From assembly GCA_027475525.1 (NCBI GenBank), contig JAMWFC010000090.1, forward strand, positions 1,178,001-1,242,000: 64,000 nucleotides of DNA. Direction: 5' to 3'. Below are positions 46,360 through 55,117 of this stretch, piece by piece. The translations under genes were made by a program, and so were the position numbers. The notes beneath the pieces were generated by a model. It was not told where the DNA came from. It worked only from the letters and a program-made list of their open reading frames with translations, and made no database searches. The stretch is from Macrolepiota albuminosa (Eukaryota; Basidiomycota; Agaricomycetes; Agaricales; Agaricaceae). Each line of letters starts with the position of its first letter. Position 1 is the first letter of the stretch.

Positions 46360-49300
46360 ACGGAGGCAAGAAATCGCCTACGGTTGAGGACGGAGAGGAT
46401 GAGGAGCAAGCTCGTGTGAGCTTGCCCATGGATGCTCCAGCGGTGTTGATGCTGGAAAGCGAAGCTGTAGAGTACGAACGTACTCTGAAGAGGGGGGAGA
46501 GCCCCGAGGTGAAGGAAATGAAGTGCGAAAAGCAGAGTAAGCCTGAGGACAAGTGGCCTCAGCATGCGGCAAGCACAGAGTGCCAGCCGACGTCGTCGCG
46601 AGTGAAGGTCGAGGACTTGATAACGGATGACGACGACCGAGGACTGATGGAGGATGAGGCGTCCTCCACACATACCAATCGGTCAATTTGGGATCGACCA
46701 GTACCTCATCCCACATTTGAATGGGCGTTTGATCCACGAATGCCTGCTGAGTGGAATGAGCTAGTGGCGTCGATGTATGCGTGGAATGGACCACGATGGA
46801 CGGCGAAGGAGGAGTCGTATCGTCAGGCTAGTGACGACGAGATATCGCCGCCGAGTGAGGTGTTCTTCGACGGACTGTCTGTGACGTCGCGAAGAAGCAA
46901 GAAGGAAGTTCTTGTGCGACTGCACACGCCAGATGACAGTGAGCTGAGGATAACTGCCCTCAGAGAAAAGTATGGCCGCCCAGCCGTACAAGCAAAGCTG
47001 TCCGGGCGTCCACGCAAGGATGTGGACCGGAAGGGCAAAGGTAAAACCAGTGGTTTTACGAAGGAGGACATTCCGGACCTACGATTGCAGTGGCAGCAGG
47101 AATTTGGGGATATCCTGAACGGAACCAAGGAGGAGTTACCTCCTTGGCGTGAGGTCAACCATGAAATCAACCTTATTGATGAGAATAAGGTGTATAAATA
47201 TCATTTGCCTCGATGTCCAATGGCGCTGCAGCAGCAGCTCCGGGACAAGACCAATCGGTACCTGAGAGCCCACTGGTGGGAGGCCCAACCAGCCTCCCAA
47301 GCTGCACCGCTATTGTGCATTCCGAAGAAAGATGGTACATTGAGGACAGCGTTGGATGCACGCCAACGCAATGACAACACCGTAAAGGACGTGACGCCAC
47401 TTCCGGATCAGGAGGTGATTCGAGAAGACGTGGCAAGAGCAAAGTTCAGGTCGAAGATTGACCTGACAGATGCGTATGAGCAAGTGAGAATTCGCTTGTC
47501 TGATATTCCAAAGACGGTGTTCTCGTCAATCACGGGAACATATGTGAGCAACATTATGCAGATAGGAGATTGCAATGCCCCTGCGACCTTTCAGAGGTTG
47601 ATGACCTCCATCTTCCGGGATGTTATCGGGAGGTTCGTCCATATATATTTGGACGACATATTCATATACTCCGATTCAATTGAAGAACACGAAGAGCATC
47701 TTCGTGTCATTTTCGAGCGATTGAGGTCTAACTTGCTATACCTCAAGTGGAAGAAATGCGAACTATATGCCGAGACAGTGGATTGCCTCGGACACAAGAT
47801 TGATAGTCAGGGTATTCACCCTGACCAGGACAAAATCGATCGCATACGCGAATGGCGTGTGCCTCGTAACTATAATGATGTGCAAAGATTCGTGGGACTA
47901 GTGAACTATATCGGCAATTGTCTGCCGGATATAACAGCGTATACTGGACCGTTGATGTCAATTACTCAGAACGGAGCCCCATTTGTATGGAGACCTATAC
48001 ATCAACGATGCTTTGAGATGATCAAGAGGATCTGCTCAAAGACACCAGTCATTCGCCCCATAGATCCCCGACGTGATGAGCCGATTTGGCTCATCTGTGA
48101 TGCCTCAAAGACCGGAGTAGGTGCAATGTATGGCCAGGGAAGTTCATGGCAGAATTGTCGGCCTGCAGGGTTCATGTCGAGGAAGTTTACCTCGGCCCAA
48201 CAGAATTATGCGGTCCACGAGCTTGAAACGCTGGCGATACTTGAGGCACTCCTTAAGTGGGAAGATAAATTGATGGGATATAAGATCCACATCATTACCG
48301 ACCATAAAGCACTTGAGTTCTTCAAGACTCAAGCAACGTTGTCCCCCCGGCAGCGCCGGTGGATTGACTATATGTCTCGCTACAACTTTGACATCACATA
48401 TGTCAAAGGCGAACTGAACAAGGTGGCGGACTGTCTCTCGAGGTATTTCGAGAGCGATAGAGCAGGAGAACACCATGATACGCATGAATATGTCGATGCG
48501 GATATTCGTATTGATCCTCAGGGCGATGATCTGCCGTATCATCGCTACAAAGAGGTGAAAGAGCATGTGGTCGAGCTTCGGGCTATGCAAGCTACCGAAC
48601 TGCGACGCAGTCGACGACTGCAAGAGCGGCAAGAGGGCCGCGACATAGAGGCTGAGCAACTAGAGCAGGCTCAGCAAAAAGAGGCGACACAGCCACACCA
48701 AAGTGAGACTGGAAGCAGTCGTGGACCGTATAGCCACGACATGACGCTCGCTGACGCGTTATCGCCTACAGGAGAGTATCGTAACCCTCCTGTCCCTCAA
48801 ACCGATGAGTACCTCCAGAAGGTGATGAGGGGCTATAGACGCGATGCGTTCTACACGGAAATCCGGCAGAACGCAGACGCCCATCCACGATTCAGCGTGG
48901 ATGAGAACGGACTAGTCCGGATAACGAATGTTCGAGGACACGACGTGGTGTGCTTACCACGCGACCGAGCACTGCTCACTAAGGTTGTCACTCAAGCTCA
49001 TGAGGTTGTTGGTCACTTTGGAACCAACAAAACACTAGAATACCTGAGGCAGTGGTACTGGTGGCCTCAGATGCAGAAAGAAGTGATGCAGTTCTGCCAG
49101 ACCTGCGAGGCCTGCCAGCGGTCGAAGACCAGCAATAGGAAGCCAGCAGGGAAGTTGCATTCCCTGCCCATTCCGACGAAGCCGTGGGACTCCATTGGAA
49201 TGGACTTTGTCGGTCCATTCCCCGAATCCAAAGGGTATAACTACCTTTGGGTGGTCATCTGCCGAATGACTAGTATGGTGCACTTGATACCAGTGCACAC

Positions 49301-50291
49301 AACCATTACGGCGTCCGCGTTATCATGGATATACCTAAAGGAGATTGTAAGGCTACATGGCCTTCCAAGCTCGATTGTGAGCGATCGAGACACCAAGTTT
49401 ACATCTCACTGGTGGCGAGAACTTCACAAGCTCCTGGGAGCTAAACTGCTCATGTCTACTTCGTTCCATCCGCAGACGGATGGACAGACAGAGCGCGCGA
49501 ATAGAAGTATTGCCCAGATATTTCGTACGGTGGTCCGACCGGACCAACGCGACTGGGTGGATAGAATACCGCTGACTGAGTTCGCGATCAACGCAAGTGT
49601 GTCTGAGACCACGAAATATGCGCCGTTCGAGCTCAACGGAGGGTACATGCCATCCATGCTGCGCGAACTAAAAGCGGACGGAGTCGTGCACAAAGGGGTG
49701 AAGGACTTTGCACAGCAAGCATTGGCGAATTTAGCCAATGCACACGACGCTATCATTGCCGCACGTGTCATACAGGCACGACATGCGAATAATAGGCGGA
49801 GTGAGGAACCAGAACTAACGCCTGGGACGTTAGTGTACTTGTCGACGGAAAACTTGCATCTTCCGAAAGGAAGAGCGAGAAAGCTGTGTCCAAAGTTTAT
49901 TGGACCATATAGAGTCTTGGTCGCCGAACCAAGCACGTCGAACTATGTTCTGGAGCTGCCTGCAGCGCTACAAGCACGTCGGATTGTGCCTAAGTTTCAC
50001 GTATCGTTACTTAGGCGATATAATGCGAACGATGATGCTATGTTCCCTAATCGGGTGACGCCCGAGCCATATGATTTCGGTGCCAGTGACGAACAAGAAT
50101 GGTTCGTCGAGGACATACTGGGCCATCGGTGGCAGGAAGGAGCGCACCTCGAATTCGAGGTGCGATGGAGTGCAGGTGATACGACATGGGAGTCGTACCA
50201 CACATGTGCCAAGTTGGCAGCGCTGGATCGGTACTTAGAGCTGCAGGGTGTGAAGCGCCCAAATCAGCTTGCTAAGCGCTCACGTGCTTAG
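46356..50291 (+). CDS. Pol polyprotein: RT, RNase H, integrase, chromodomain
   Basis: In-frame continuation of gag; the first ATG is at 46416 but translation probably enters by readthrough of the gag stop. Domains in order: a linker; reverse transcriptase with SKIDLTDAYEQVRI and the catalytic YLDD (47646-47657); RNase H with LICDASKTGVGA, HELETLAILEAL and TDHKALEFF; integrase with the HHCC zinc finger (HEVVGHFGTNKT to CQTCEACQRSK) and DDE residues in GMDFVGPF, VSDRDTKF and PQTDGQTERANR; and a C-terminal chromodomain (WFVEDILGHR, FEVRWSAGDTTWESYH). The chromodomain places it among chromoviruses, whose integration is steered to modified chromatin. It ends at TAG 50289. All catalytic residues are present. 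Confidence 0.94.
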   Translation, partial: LDGGKKSPTVEDGEDEEQARVSLPMDAPAVLMLESEAVEYERTLKRGESPEVKEMKCEKQSKPEDKWPQHAASTECQPTSSRVKVEDLITDDDDRGLMEDEASSTHTNRSIWDRPVPHPTFEWAFDPRMPAEWNELVASMYAWNGPRWTAKEESYRQASDDEISPPSEVFFDGLSVTSRRSKKEVLVRLHTPDDSELRITALREKYGRPAVQAKLSGRPRKDVDRKGKGKTSGFTKEDIPDLRLQWQQEFGDILNGTKEELPPWREVNHEINLIDENKVYKYHLPRCPMALQQQLRDKTNRYLRAHWWEAQPASQAAPLLCIPKKDGTLRTALDARQRNDNTVKDVTPLPDQEVIREDVARAKFRSKIDLTDAYEQVRIRLSDIPKTVFSSITGTYVSNIMQIGDCNAPATFQRLMTSIFRDVIGRFVHIYLDDIFIYSDSIEEHEEHLRVIFERLRSNLLYLKWKKCELYAETVDCLGHKIDSQGIHPDQDKIDRIREWRVPRNYNDVQRFVGLVNYIGNCLPDITAYTGPLMSITQNGAPFVWRPIHQRCFEMIKRICSKTPVIRPIDPRRDEPIWLICDASKTGVGAMYGQGSSWQNCRPAGFMSRKFTSAQQNYAVHELETLAILEALLKWEDKLMGYKIHIITDHKALEFFKTQATLSPRQRRWIDYMSRYNFDITYVKGELNKVADCLSRYFESDRAGEHHDTHEYVDADIRIDPQGDDLPYHRYKEVKEHVVELRAMQATELRRSRRLQERQEGRDIEAEQLEQAQQKEATQPHQSETGSSRGPYSHDMTLADALSPTGEYRNPPVPQTDEYLQKVMRGYRRDAFYTEIRQNADAHPRFSVDENGLVRITNVRGHDVVCLPRDRALLTKVVTQAHEVVGHFGTNKTLEYLRQWYWWPQMQKEVMQFCQTCEACQRSKTSNRKPAGKLHSLPIPTKPWDSIGMDFVGPFPESKGYNYLWVVICRMTSMVHLIPVHTTITASALSWIYLKEIVRLHGLPSSIVSDRDTKFTSHWWRELHKLLGAKLLMSTSFHPQTDGQTERANRSIAQIFRTVVRPDQRDWVDRIPLTEFAINASVSETTKYAPFELNGGYMPSMLRELKADGVVHKGVKDFAQQALANLANAHDAIIAARVIQARHANNRRSEEPELTPGTLVYLSTENLHLPKGRARKLCPKFIGPYRVLVAEPSTSNYVLELPAALQARRIVPKFHVSLLRRYNANDDAMFPNRVTPEPYDFGASDEQEWFVEDILGHRWQEGAHLEFEVRWSAGDTTWESYHTCAKLAALDRYLELQGVKRPNQLAKRSRA

Positions 50292-50309
50292 ATTGATGGC
50301 AGTGATAAG

Positions 50310-53300
50310 ATGCCGGATCAATCGGATCTCGGATCAACTGAGTATCTGATCCGGACCGGATCACAGTTGTTCCGGATGGATAAGATAGAGATTGATCTAT
50401 CTGATGAGATAGCGCGGATCTTGATGCGGAGTTGGCGTCGGATCAGGTTATGTAACCTGATGATGGGGGATTTAGTGTGTTTTTTCCCACCGACACGTCG
50501 ACATTTTTTTATTACCATGTCGTACCCTTACCAGCGTACGACCAGTGAGCAACAACCTCAGAACCCACAGGGTTCTGGAGGGGGGGGGGATCGCCCCCAG
50601 CAAAACGTTCAGCAGCCTGCAACGACGCCGACTGTGGCGTCGTACCCAGTGGTGTCCCAGTTTGGGCAGAACCCAGCCCAATTTGGACAACCTCCGCAGT
50701 TTTATCCGCCGTTTTTCCAGATGCCGTATTTTCCAGGACCTGCTGGTCCTGGACAGCAGATGGGGGGACAGGTTATGTGGGGAATGCCAATGCCGATGCA
50801 GCAGACGCAGACCCAGAGTGCAAGTACACTCCTTTCGGATGAGAAAGCACTAACTGCGCCACAGGTAGCACCCATGGACGTGGACGATGACGCGGGGCGT
50901 CAACCGCAAGTAAAGGGCGAGGTGGTGCAACCTCGACGACAGCGAGAAAGGACGCCGCCCCCGCGAGAGACGTATAGAAGAGACCGGAGGCGATCGCCTC
51001 CGAGGAGTACCGGGGCACGAGGAGGCGGGCCTCGGGAAATGGTTGGGCGCAGACGGGATGAGCAGACAGCGAGGACGCAAAATCGAGGTCAACCCCGACC
51101 TCGAACACCGCCTCGACGGGCCCCCCCGTCACCCCGTCGCGCACCATCTCCGCGGCGCTTCTCGTATGCGGAGAAGGGAAAAGGAAAAGAGATCGGAACG
51201 CCGTCGGAGGTGTTGGACCCTCAGGCAGAGGCAGTCTGGCGACGCCTCATAGCTGCCGGCCAGCGAGTACCACCGGAGTCCGCGTTTTTGGCGGATCCGG
51301 TGGCTCAGGTGGTGATTACGGGCCTGCTCGATGAGATCGTTATGCTGCAACAGCGTAACGACAATACTATCAAGACATTTACGAACGCTATGAAGAAGCG
51401 TCCGTCGTCGTCGTTGGAGCAACCTGAGGCAAAACGCCTCAGAGCGCGAGATGCAGGACCTGAAGTTGAGGTGCGGGAATCGGGAGAGCTCACTCCGACC
51501 CCGGCCGAGTTACATGACGAGCTCGTGGAGGTTGACAACAGTTTACGAGGACTGTCCTCGTCAACACATGCTCCCTCCCAGCAGTCAGGGGCGAAGCGGC
51601 AGGATGAGGTGGTCCTGTCGGAAGTGGAGTTCGGAGCGGATGTCCCGCGAGGAGCAGACAGAGTTGTGATGCGGTTCGGAGCAGTGGTGCAGTTTGAGGC
51701 ACCACTGAGGGCATATGCGTCCGCGGTTCCCATAAAGGACACGAGGACGGACGCCGAGGTCGAAGGGCGACTCTTAACGTTGGATGCGCTCGGTCTAAAT
51801 GAACCGAGCGACGGGAGTGATTATGGGGAGTCATCAGATGAGACCCCCTCGGAAGGAGAAACCCCCGCTAAACGCCGAGTGCGTTTAGACAAGAAACGCA
51901 AAAAAGAGGCTCGGAGGAAGCACGAGGCCGCCCGGCAGGCAAAGGTCGATAAAGACCGGGAGGAGCAGGCCACAGGCCGTATTCCTGATGGCCTCGGGGT
52001 GTTTGTCAGCGGGACGTCGGTGGAGCGTTCCAACTGGTTCTACGGCGGGGCACTCGACCGCCATTTTTATTACTCCCGGCTCACCAATACGGTATTTGTG
52101 AGCGATGAAGCTTTGGCCGCGAAGACGCACGAGGAAGAAAGGGGAGAGAGGTATTACCATACCTCGAAGGAGTTGAGTCGAGTGGTACCGCGGGGATTCC
52201 CGATGAATCCCCAGCAGTTGCGAAAGCTGTATGAGCTTTCGCAGAACAAGTTTATGTCAGTGTCTTTGCGCACTGAGGCCTATTATCTGTTGCGCGAGTT
52301 TCAGCGCATCAGTATCAACTATTATACATCGGTGAGGGATAGGACGATGACTCTGGTGTGTACACCAGAGTACGAGCACATTTCGCCCCCTCTGGATCTA
52401 TCCTCCCGCCACATGAACATCGCGGTCATGCCGACCCCAGACGGGTATCTGCGATGGAAGGACCGAGCCGGGAGACCGTTTTTTACGCTTTCCGGGTTTG
52501 ATTCCGAAGGTGTACGTTTCACCTTCGATTTGGAAAAGCTGGCGCAGAACGTACTTTACTTCTGTCGACCAGGAATGATGAATTCCGTGTACGGCATTGC
52601 AGTGGATCGAGCGTATCGTATCCACTGGCGTACTCTTTTGGGCCACGCCCTCACTCGTGGACTTTCTCCCTCGGGAAGAGCGCGAGGACGCTTTGCAAGG
52701 CTGTTAGCCTTGATTCTCGCGCGTCCTGGGCTGTATCGTGAGGCGGTCGCGGATTACGATGCCGCCAACCCCAGCAACCCATTCTCACCCATGAGCTGGA
52801 CTGACGTCCAGTTCCGACCCCCGTACTTCGACGCGGCTAATGCCGTCAACATCACCGATGCTGACGTGCTACGGGCTATGATAGCCAACCGCGTACCTAT
52901 CGAGTGGGTGGACCACGCCTATACCTTCGGCGTGGTCTACCTCGAAAACCAATTCCTTGCGGCCACAGCCTCCATTGACCAGTTCCGTGAGGTCGACGAT
53001 GAACGTCATCGTCGACTGGACCTCTATGGAGAGCCCGCAGCCATACCACGGTGGGACGATTGGCGACTGCCCACGGACGATGATATGATTCGTCTCCACG
53101 CACTGCTCGCCCGCGAATCCGATCAAGGTCATGATTACCTTGAAAGTGGACTTTATTATCCGGTGGGGATGAACCCCAACCGTCGAGACTTATGGCAACG
53201 CCGCTCTCGACACGGGCCCTATCCCCCCTCCCCGTCACACCCTACCACGTCAGTTCAGGCTCCTACAGCCTCAACATCGTCGGGTCCTGTCGCCTCATCA

Positions 53301-53372
53301 TCCTCGGTTAGCGTCGACGCAGAGATGAGGATTGATACGGCTCGCGAGTTGTCGCGTCCGCCGTCTGCGTGA
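50310..53372 (+). CDS. Third ORF of the LTR element, unknown function
   Basis: Up to 1020 aa, sense orientation, between pol and the 3' LTR, in the same frame as gag and pol with only the pol TAG between them. The native start may be 50310 or the better-placed MSYPYQRTTSEQQ at 50517. The first part is Gln/Pro/Gly-rich (FGQPPQFYPPFFQM), then Arg/Ser/Pro-rich (RRAPPSPRRAPSPRR), then acidic with a KKRKKEARRKHEAARQAK coiled segment. A folded C-terminal region begins near WFYGGALDRHFYYSRLTN and includes LRKLYELSQNKFMSVSLRTE and WRTLLGHALTRG. No membrane segment or signal peptide is seen, so it is not env-like. Nothing in it was recognised. Confidence 0.8.
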   Translation: MPDQSDLGSTEYLIRTGSQLFRMDKIEIDLSDEIARILMRSWRRIRLCNLMMGDLVCFFPPTRRHFFITMSYPYQRTTSEQQPQNPQGSGGGGDRPQQNVQQPATTPTVASYPVVSQFGQNPAQFGQPPQFYPPFFQMPYFPGPAGPGQQMGGQVMWGMPMPMQQTQTQSASTLLSDEKALTAPQVAPMDVDDDAGRQPQVKGEVVQPRRQRERTPPPRETYRRDRRRSPPRSTGARGGGPREMVGRRRDEQTARTQNRGQPRPRTPPRRAPPSPRRAPSPRRFSYAEKGKGKEIGTPSEVLDPQAEAVWRRLIAAGQRVPPESAFLADPVAQVVITGLLDEIVMLQQRNDNTIKTFTNAMKKRPSSSLEQPEAKRLRARDAGPEVEVRESGELTPTPAELHDELVEVDNSLRGLSSSTHAPSQQSGAKRQDEVVLSEVEFGADVPRGADRVVMRFGAVVQFEAPLRAYASAVPIKDTRTDAEVEGRLLTLDALGLNEPSDGSDYGESSDETPSEGETPAKRRVRLDKKRKKEARRKHEAARQAKVDKDREEQATGRIPDGLGVFVSGTSVERSNWFYGGALDRHFYYSRLTNTVFVSDEALAAKTHEEERGERYYHTSKELSRVVPRGFPMNPQQLRKLYELSQNKFMSVSLRTEAYYLLREFQRISINYYTSVRDRTMTLVCTPEYEHISPPLDLSSRHMNIAVMPTPDGYLRWKDRAGRPFFTLSGFDSEGVRFTFDLEKLAQNVLYFCRPGMMNSVYGIAVDRAYRIHWRTLLGHALTRGLSPSGRARGRFARLLALILARPGLYREAVADYDAANPSNPFSPMSWTDVQFRPPYFDAANAVNITDADVLRAMIANRVPIEWVDHAYTFGVVYLENQFLAATASIDQFREVDDERHRRLDLYGEPAAIPRWDDWRLPTDDDMIRLHALLARESDQGHDYLESGLYYPVGMNPNRRDLWQRRSRHGPYPPSPSHPTTSVQAPTASTSSGPVASSSSVSVDAEMRIDTARELSRPPSA

Positions 53373-53553
53373 ATTTCGTAGGCGGCTCATCTCCTTTTCA
53401 ATTCATACTGTCGGTTAACGTCGGCGTTGTATTTTTTGACAGAAGACTTGGACATTTTCGAGCCGTGGAGGACCAGCATTCCTCCACATTGACTTAATTA
53501 GTGACCCGGACAAACAAGTGTCCCTCCTTACATCGAGACTGGTTACCAGTCTC

Positions 53554-53564
53554 AAAGGGGGGCA
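53554..53564 (+). promoter_or_regulatory. Polypurine tract
   Basis: AAAGGGGGGCA directly precedes the 3' LTR, the expected place and composition for the plus-strand DNA primer of a retrotransposon. Confidence 0.8.
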
Positions 53565-53755
53565 TGTAACATATTATACTTAGTTAAATAATTAATATAC
53601 ACTTATATTAATTAATTATTATTACTCTACATACATCCTGGCTGCCTTATGTAAGGCAGCCAATTTTACTGTCATACTCGTAGTACTAGAATCGAAGATC
53701 GATCTGGTTCTGTTGGTGTGACCGTAAGGCTATCCTTATACTTGACTTTGTTTCA
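53565..53755 (+). repeat. 3' LTR (191 bp)
   Basis: Same sequence and length as the 5' LTR, TG...CA ends, followed immediately by the AAAGG target duplication. Confidence 0.95.
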
Positions 53756-54735
53756 AAAGGCCACTGCAAGAAAGACCATTGCCCAAAAACACTTTCGTTC
53801 CTGCCAGAGGGGCCAAGGTATATAAGGATCCATGTAGCACAGGAAAACGGAAGATACAGGAAGATATTGAGCATGGTCCAAGCAAACGCCGACGGTTGAG
53901 TCACGCAGATAGTCTGTCTATTTTGCAAGGTACTTGTCCCCCCTTTGCCTGTTCATGGAAGCTGAACAGTTGCGCATACGATTCCGTATTGTCTATTATA
54001 TACAACTTATGGCGAGAAGACCCTCTAGAATGGTCTCGAAAGCTTAGTACATCGAGCCCGCGTCTAAACAAACATCTAGTGAAAGATTTCCATAGTATCG
54101 CGCCGGGAGATCATGAGGCCCTCGAGGAGACCAGGGAATGGCTTCGGACCAAGCTGTCTCAGAGGAATCACAGAGAGTTCCCATTTGGTGAATACACGTC
54201 TGTACACTCTTTGATTAACGAACTATCTGTCAACGCGTCAGATGTGCTTGATTCGTTTATGGTCTGTCCAGCTCACCATGCCACGGCCCGTCGGAGAGTT
54301 AAATCAAAATCAGTAATGATCATACTGACGCCAGGAAGACCATCCATTCGTGAGCATGTTGATGATTTTTGGTGCTATACAAGCACAAGGTGTGATTCGT
54401 GTGCGAGACGACTAATCAAGGTTTCTCAGTTTTTGATGGCTCCTCCGATTGTCTATTTCGATATATCAAGCGTATCAGTTAATGTGGATAAGAGGCTTGA
54501 AATCACGACGGTTGATTCTGCGAGTGTGAGTAAGTACATACTAAAAGGAGTTATATATTTTGGCAACTCTCATTTTTCAAGCCGCTACGTATCTGCATCC
54601 AACGAATCTTGGTATCACGACGGATTGACAACTGGACATAAAATGATAAGGGAAAGTGAATCTACTAGCTCGATCGATATGTCAAAGTGCAATTCCAGGA
54701 CAGCCACGTTGGCTGTATACATCAGGACGGAGTGA
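53756..54735 (+). CDS. Helitron transposase, part 3: C-terminal cysteine-protease-like domain
   Basis: After the target duplication AAAGG the frame of part 2 resumes without loss: the AGG codon at 42736 and the AGG at 53758 are the same codon in the empty site, followed by PLQERPLPKNTF. The rest forms a C-terminal domain. CSWKLNSCAYDSVLSIIYNLW holds a candidate nucleophile Cys (53971) in an N-S-C-A-Y-D-S box; CDSCARRL is a possible zinc pair; and LKGVIYFGNSHFSSRYV holds a candidate catalytic His (54571). This Cys-box/His-box order resembles ubiquitin-specific proteases (C19-type), by motif reading only. It ends at TGA 54733. The domain is cut off from the helicase by the LTR element. Confidence 0.7.
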
Positions 54736-54754
54736 TCACGTCAACGGACTGGCA

Positions 54755-54893
54755 TATTACATAAATCATCGCTGGAGCTTGCATAAAATATAACGGAGTG
54801 GCAGATTACATAAATCGTCGCTGGAGCAGCCGCTTACATAAAATATTGCTGTAGCAACAGCTTACGTAAACCATAGCTGGAGCGATAGCTTAC
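54755..54893 (-). repeat. 28-bp repeat cluster, inverted (right)
   Basis: About five units, each 28 nt, that are the reverse complement of the 35395-35758 array (CTTACATAAA... = ...TTTATGTAAG). It starts 20 nt after the Helitron stop codon. Confidence 0.8.
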
Positions 54894-55117
54894 AGCAGCA
54901 GGGTACTATAGCTTGAGATAAATACAAACACTGGCTCGAGTGTTTTTATAGGCTACTGCGTGGTAAACAACTTAACAATCTTAATCTTTTGAAGCACTGG
55001 AGACACTGGATATACCATCTTATTTGATGGTCTACACGATATTAAGTTTACAAAAGAAAAAAAAAAAAATAAACAACCGCGCCACGAGATAAACTACAAT
55101 ATATATTAAAAAAATCG

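Larger units (their letters stand above)
42739..53755 (+). mobile_element. Complete Ty3/gypsy chromovirus LTR retrotransposon
   Basis: 11,017 bp with 191-bp LTRs (TG...CA), identical by eye at both ends, AAAGG target duplications, a polypurine tract, and three long ORFs in one frame (gag-protease, pol with chromodomain, extra ORF). LTR identity and intact ORFs indicate recent insertion and possible activity. It is inserted in the sense orientation inside the Helitron transposase gene. Confidence 0.95.
35395..54893 (+). mobile_element. Helitron with inverted subterminal 28-bp repeats, carrying a nested LTR element
   Basis: A Rep/helicase gene (36414-54735, interrupted) lies between 28-bp repeat arrays in opposite orientation, 0.7 kb upstream and 20 nt downstream of it. 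Exact Helitron tips (5' TC, 3' CTRR with hairpin) could not be fixed by eye. The element may also extend left to the cluster at 30135 and so include the two unknown genes. An 11-kb Ty3/gypsy element is inserted inside its last coding part. Confidence 0.65.

Noticed and set aside
43096..50262. Many antisense ORFs inside gag and pol
   Set aside because: Shadows of the long sense frames; no motifs of their own.
53779..54735. Free-standing gene starting at the ATG at 53779
   Set aside because: The frame continues upstream to the LTR boundary and joins the Helitron frame exactly at the target duplication, so the ATG is internal.
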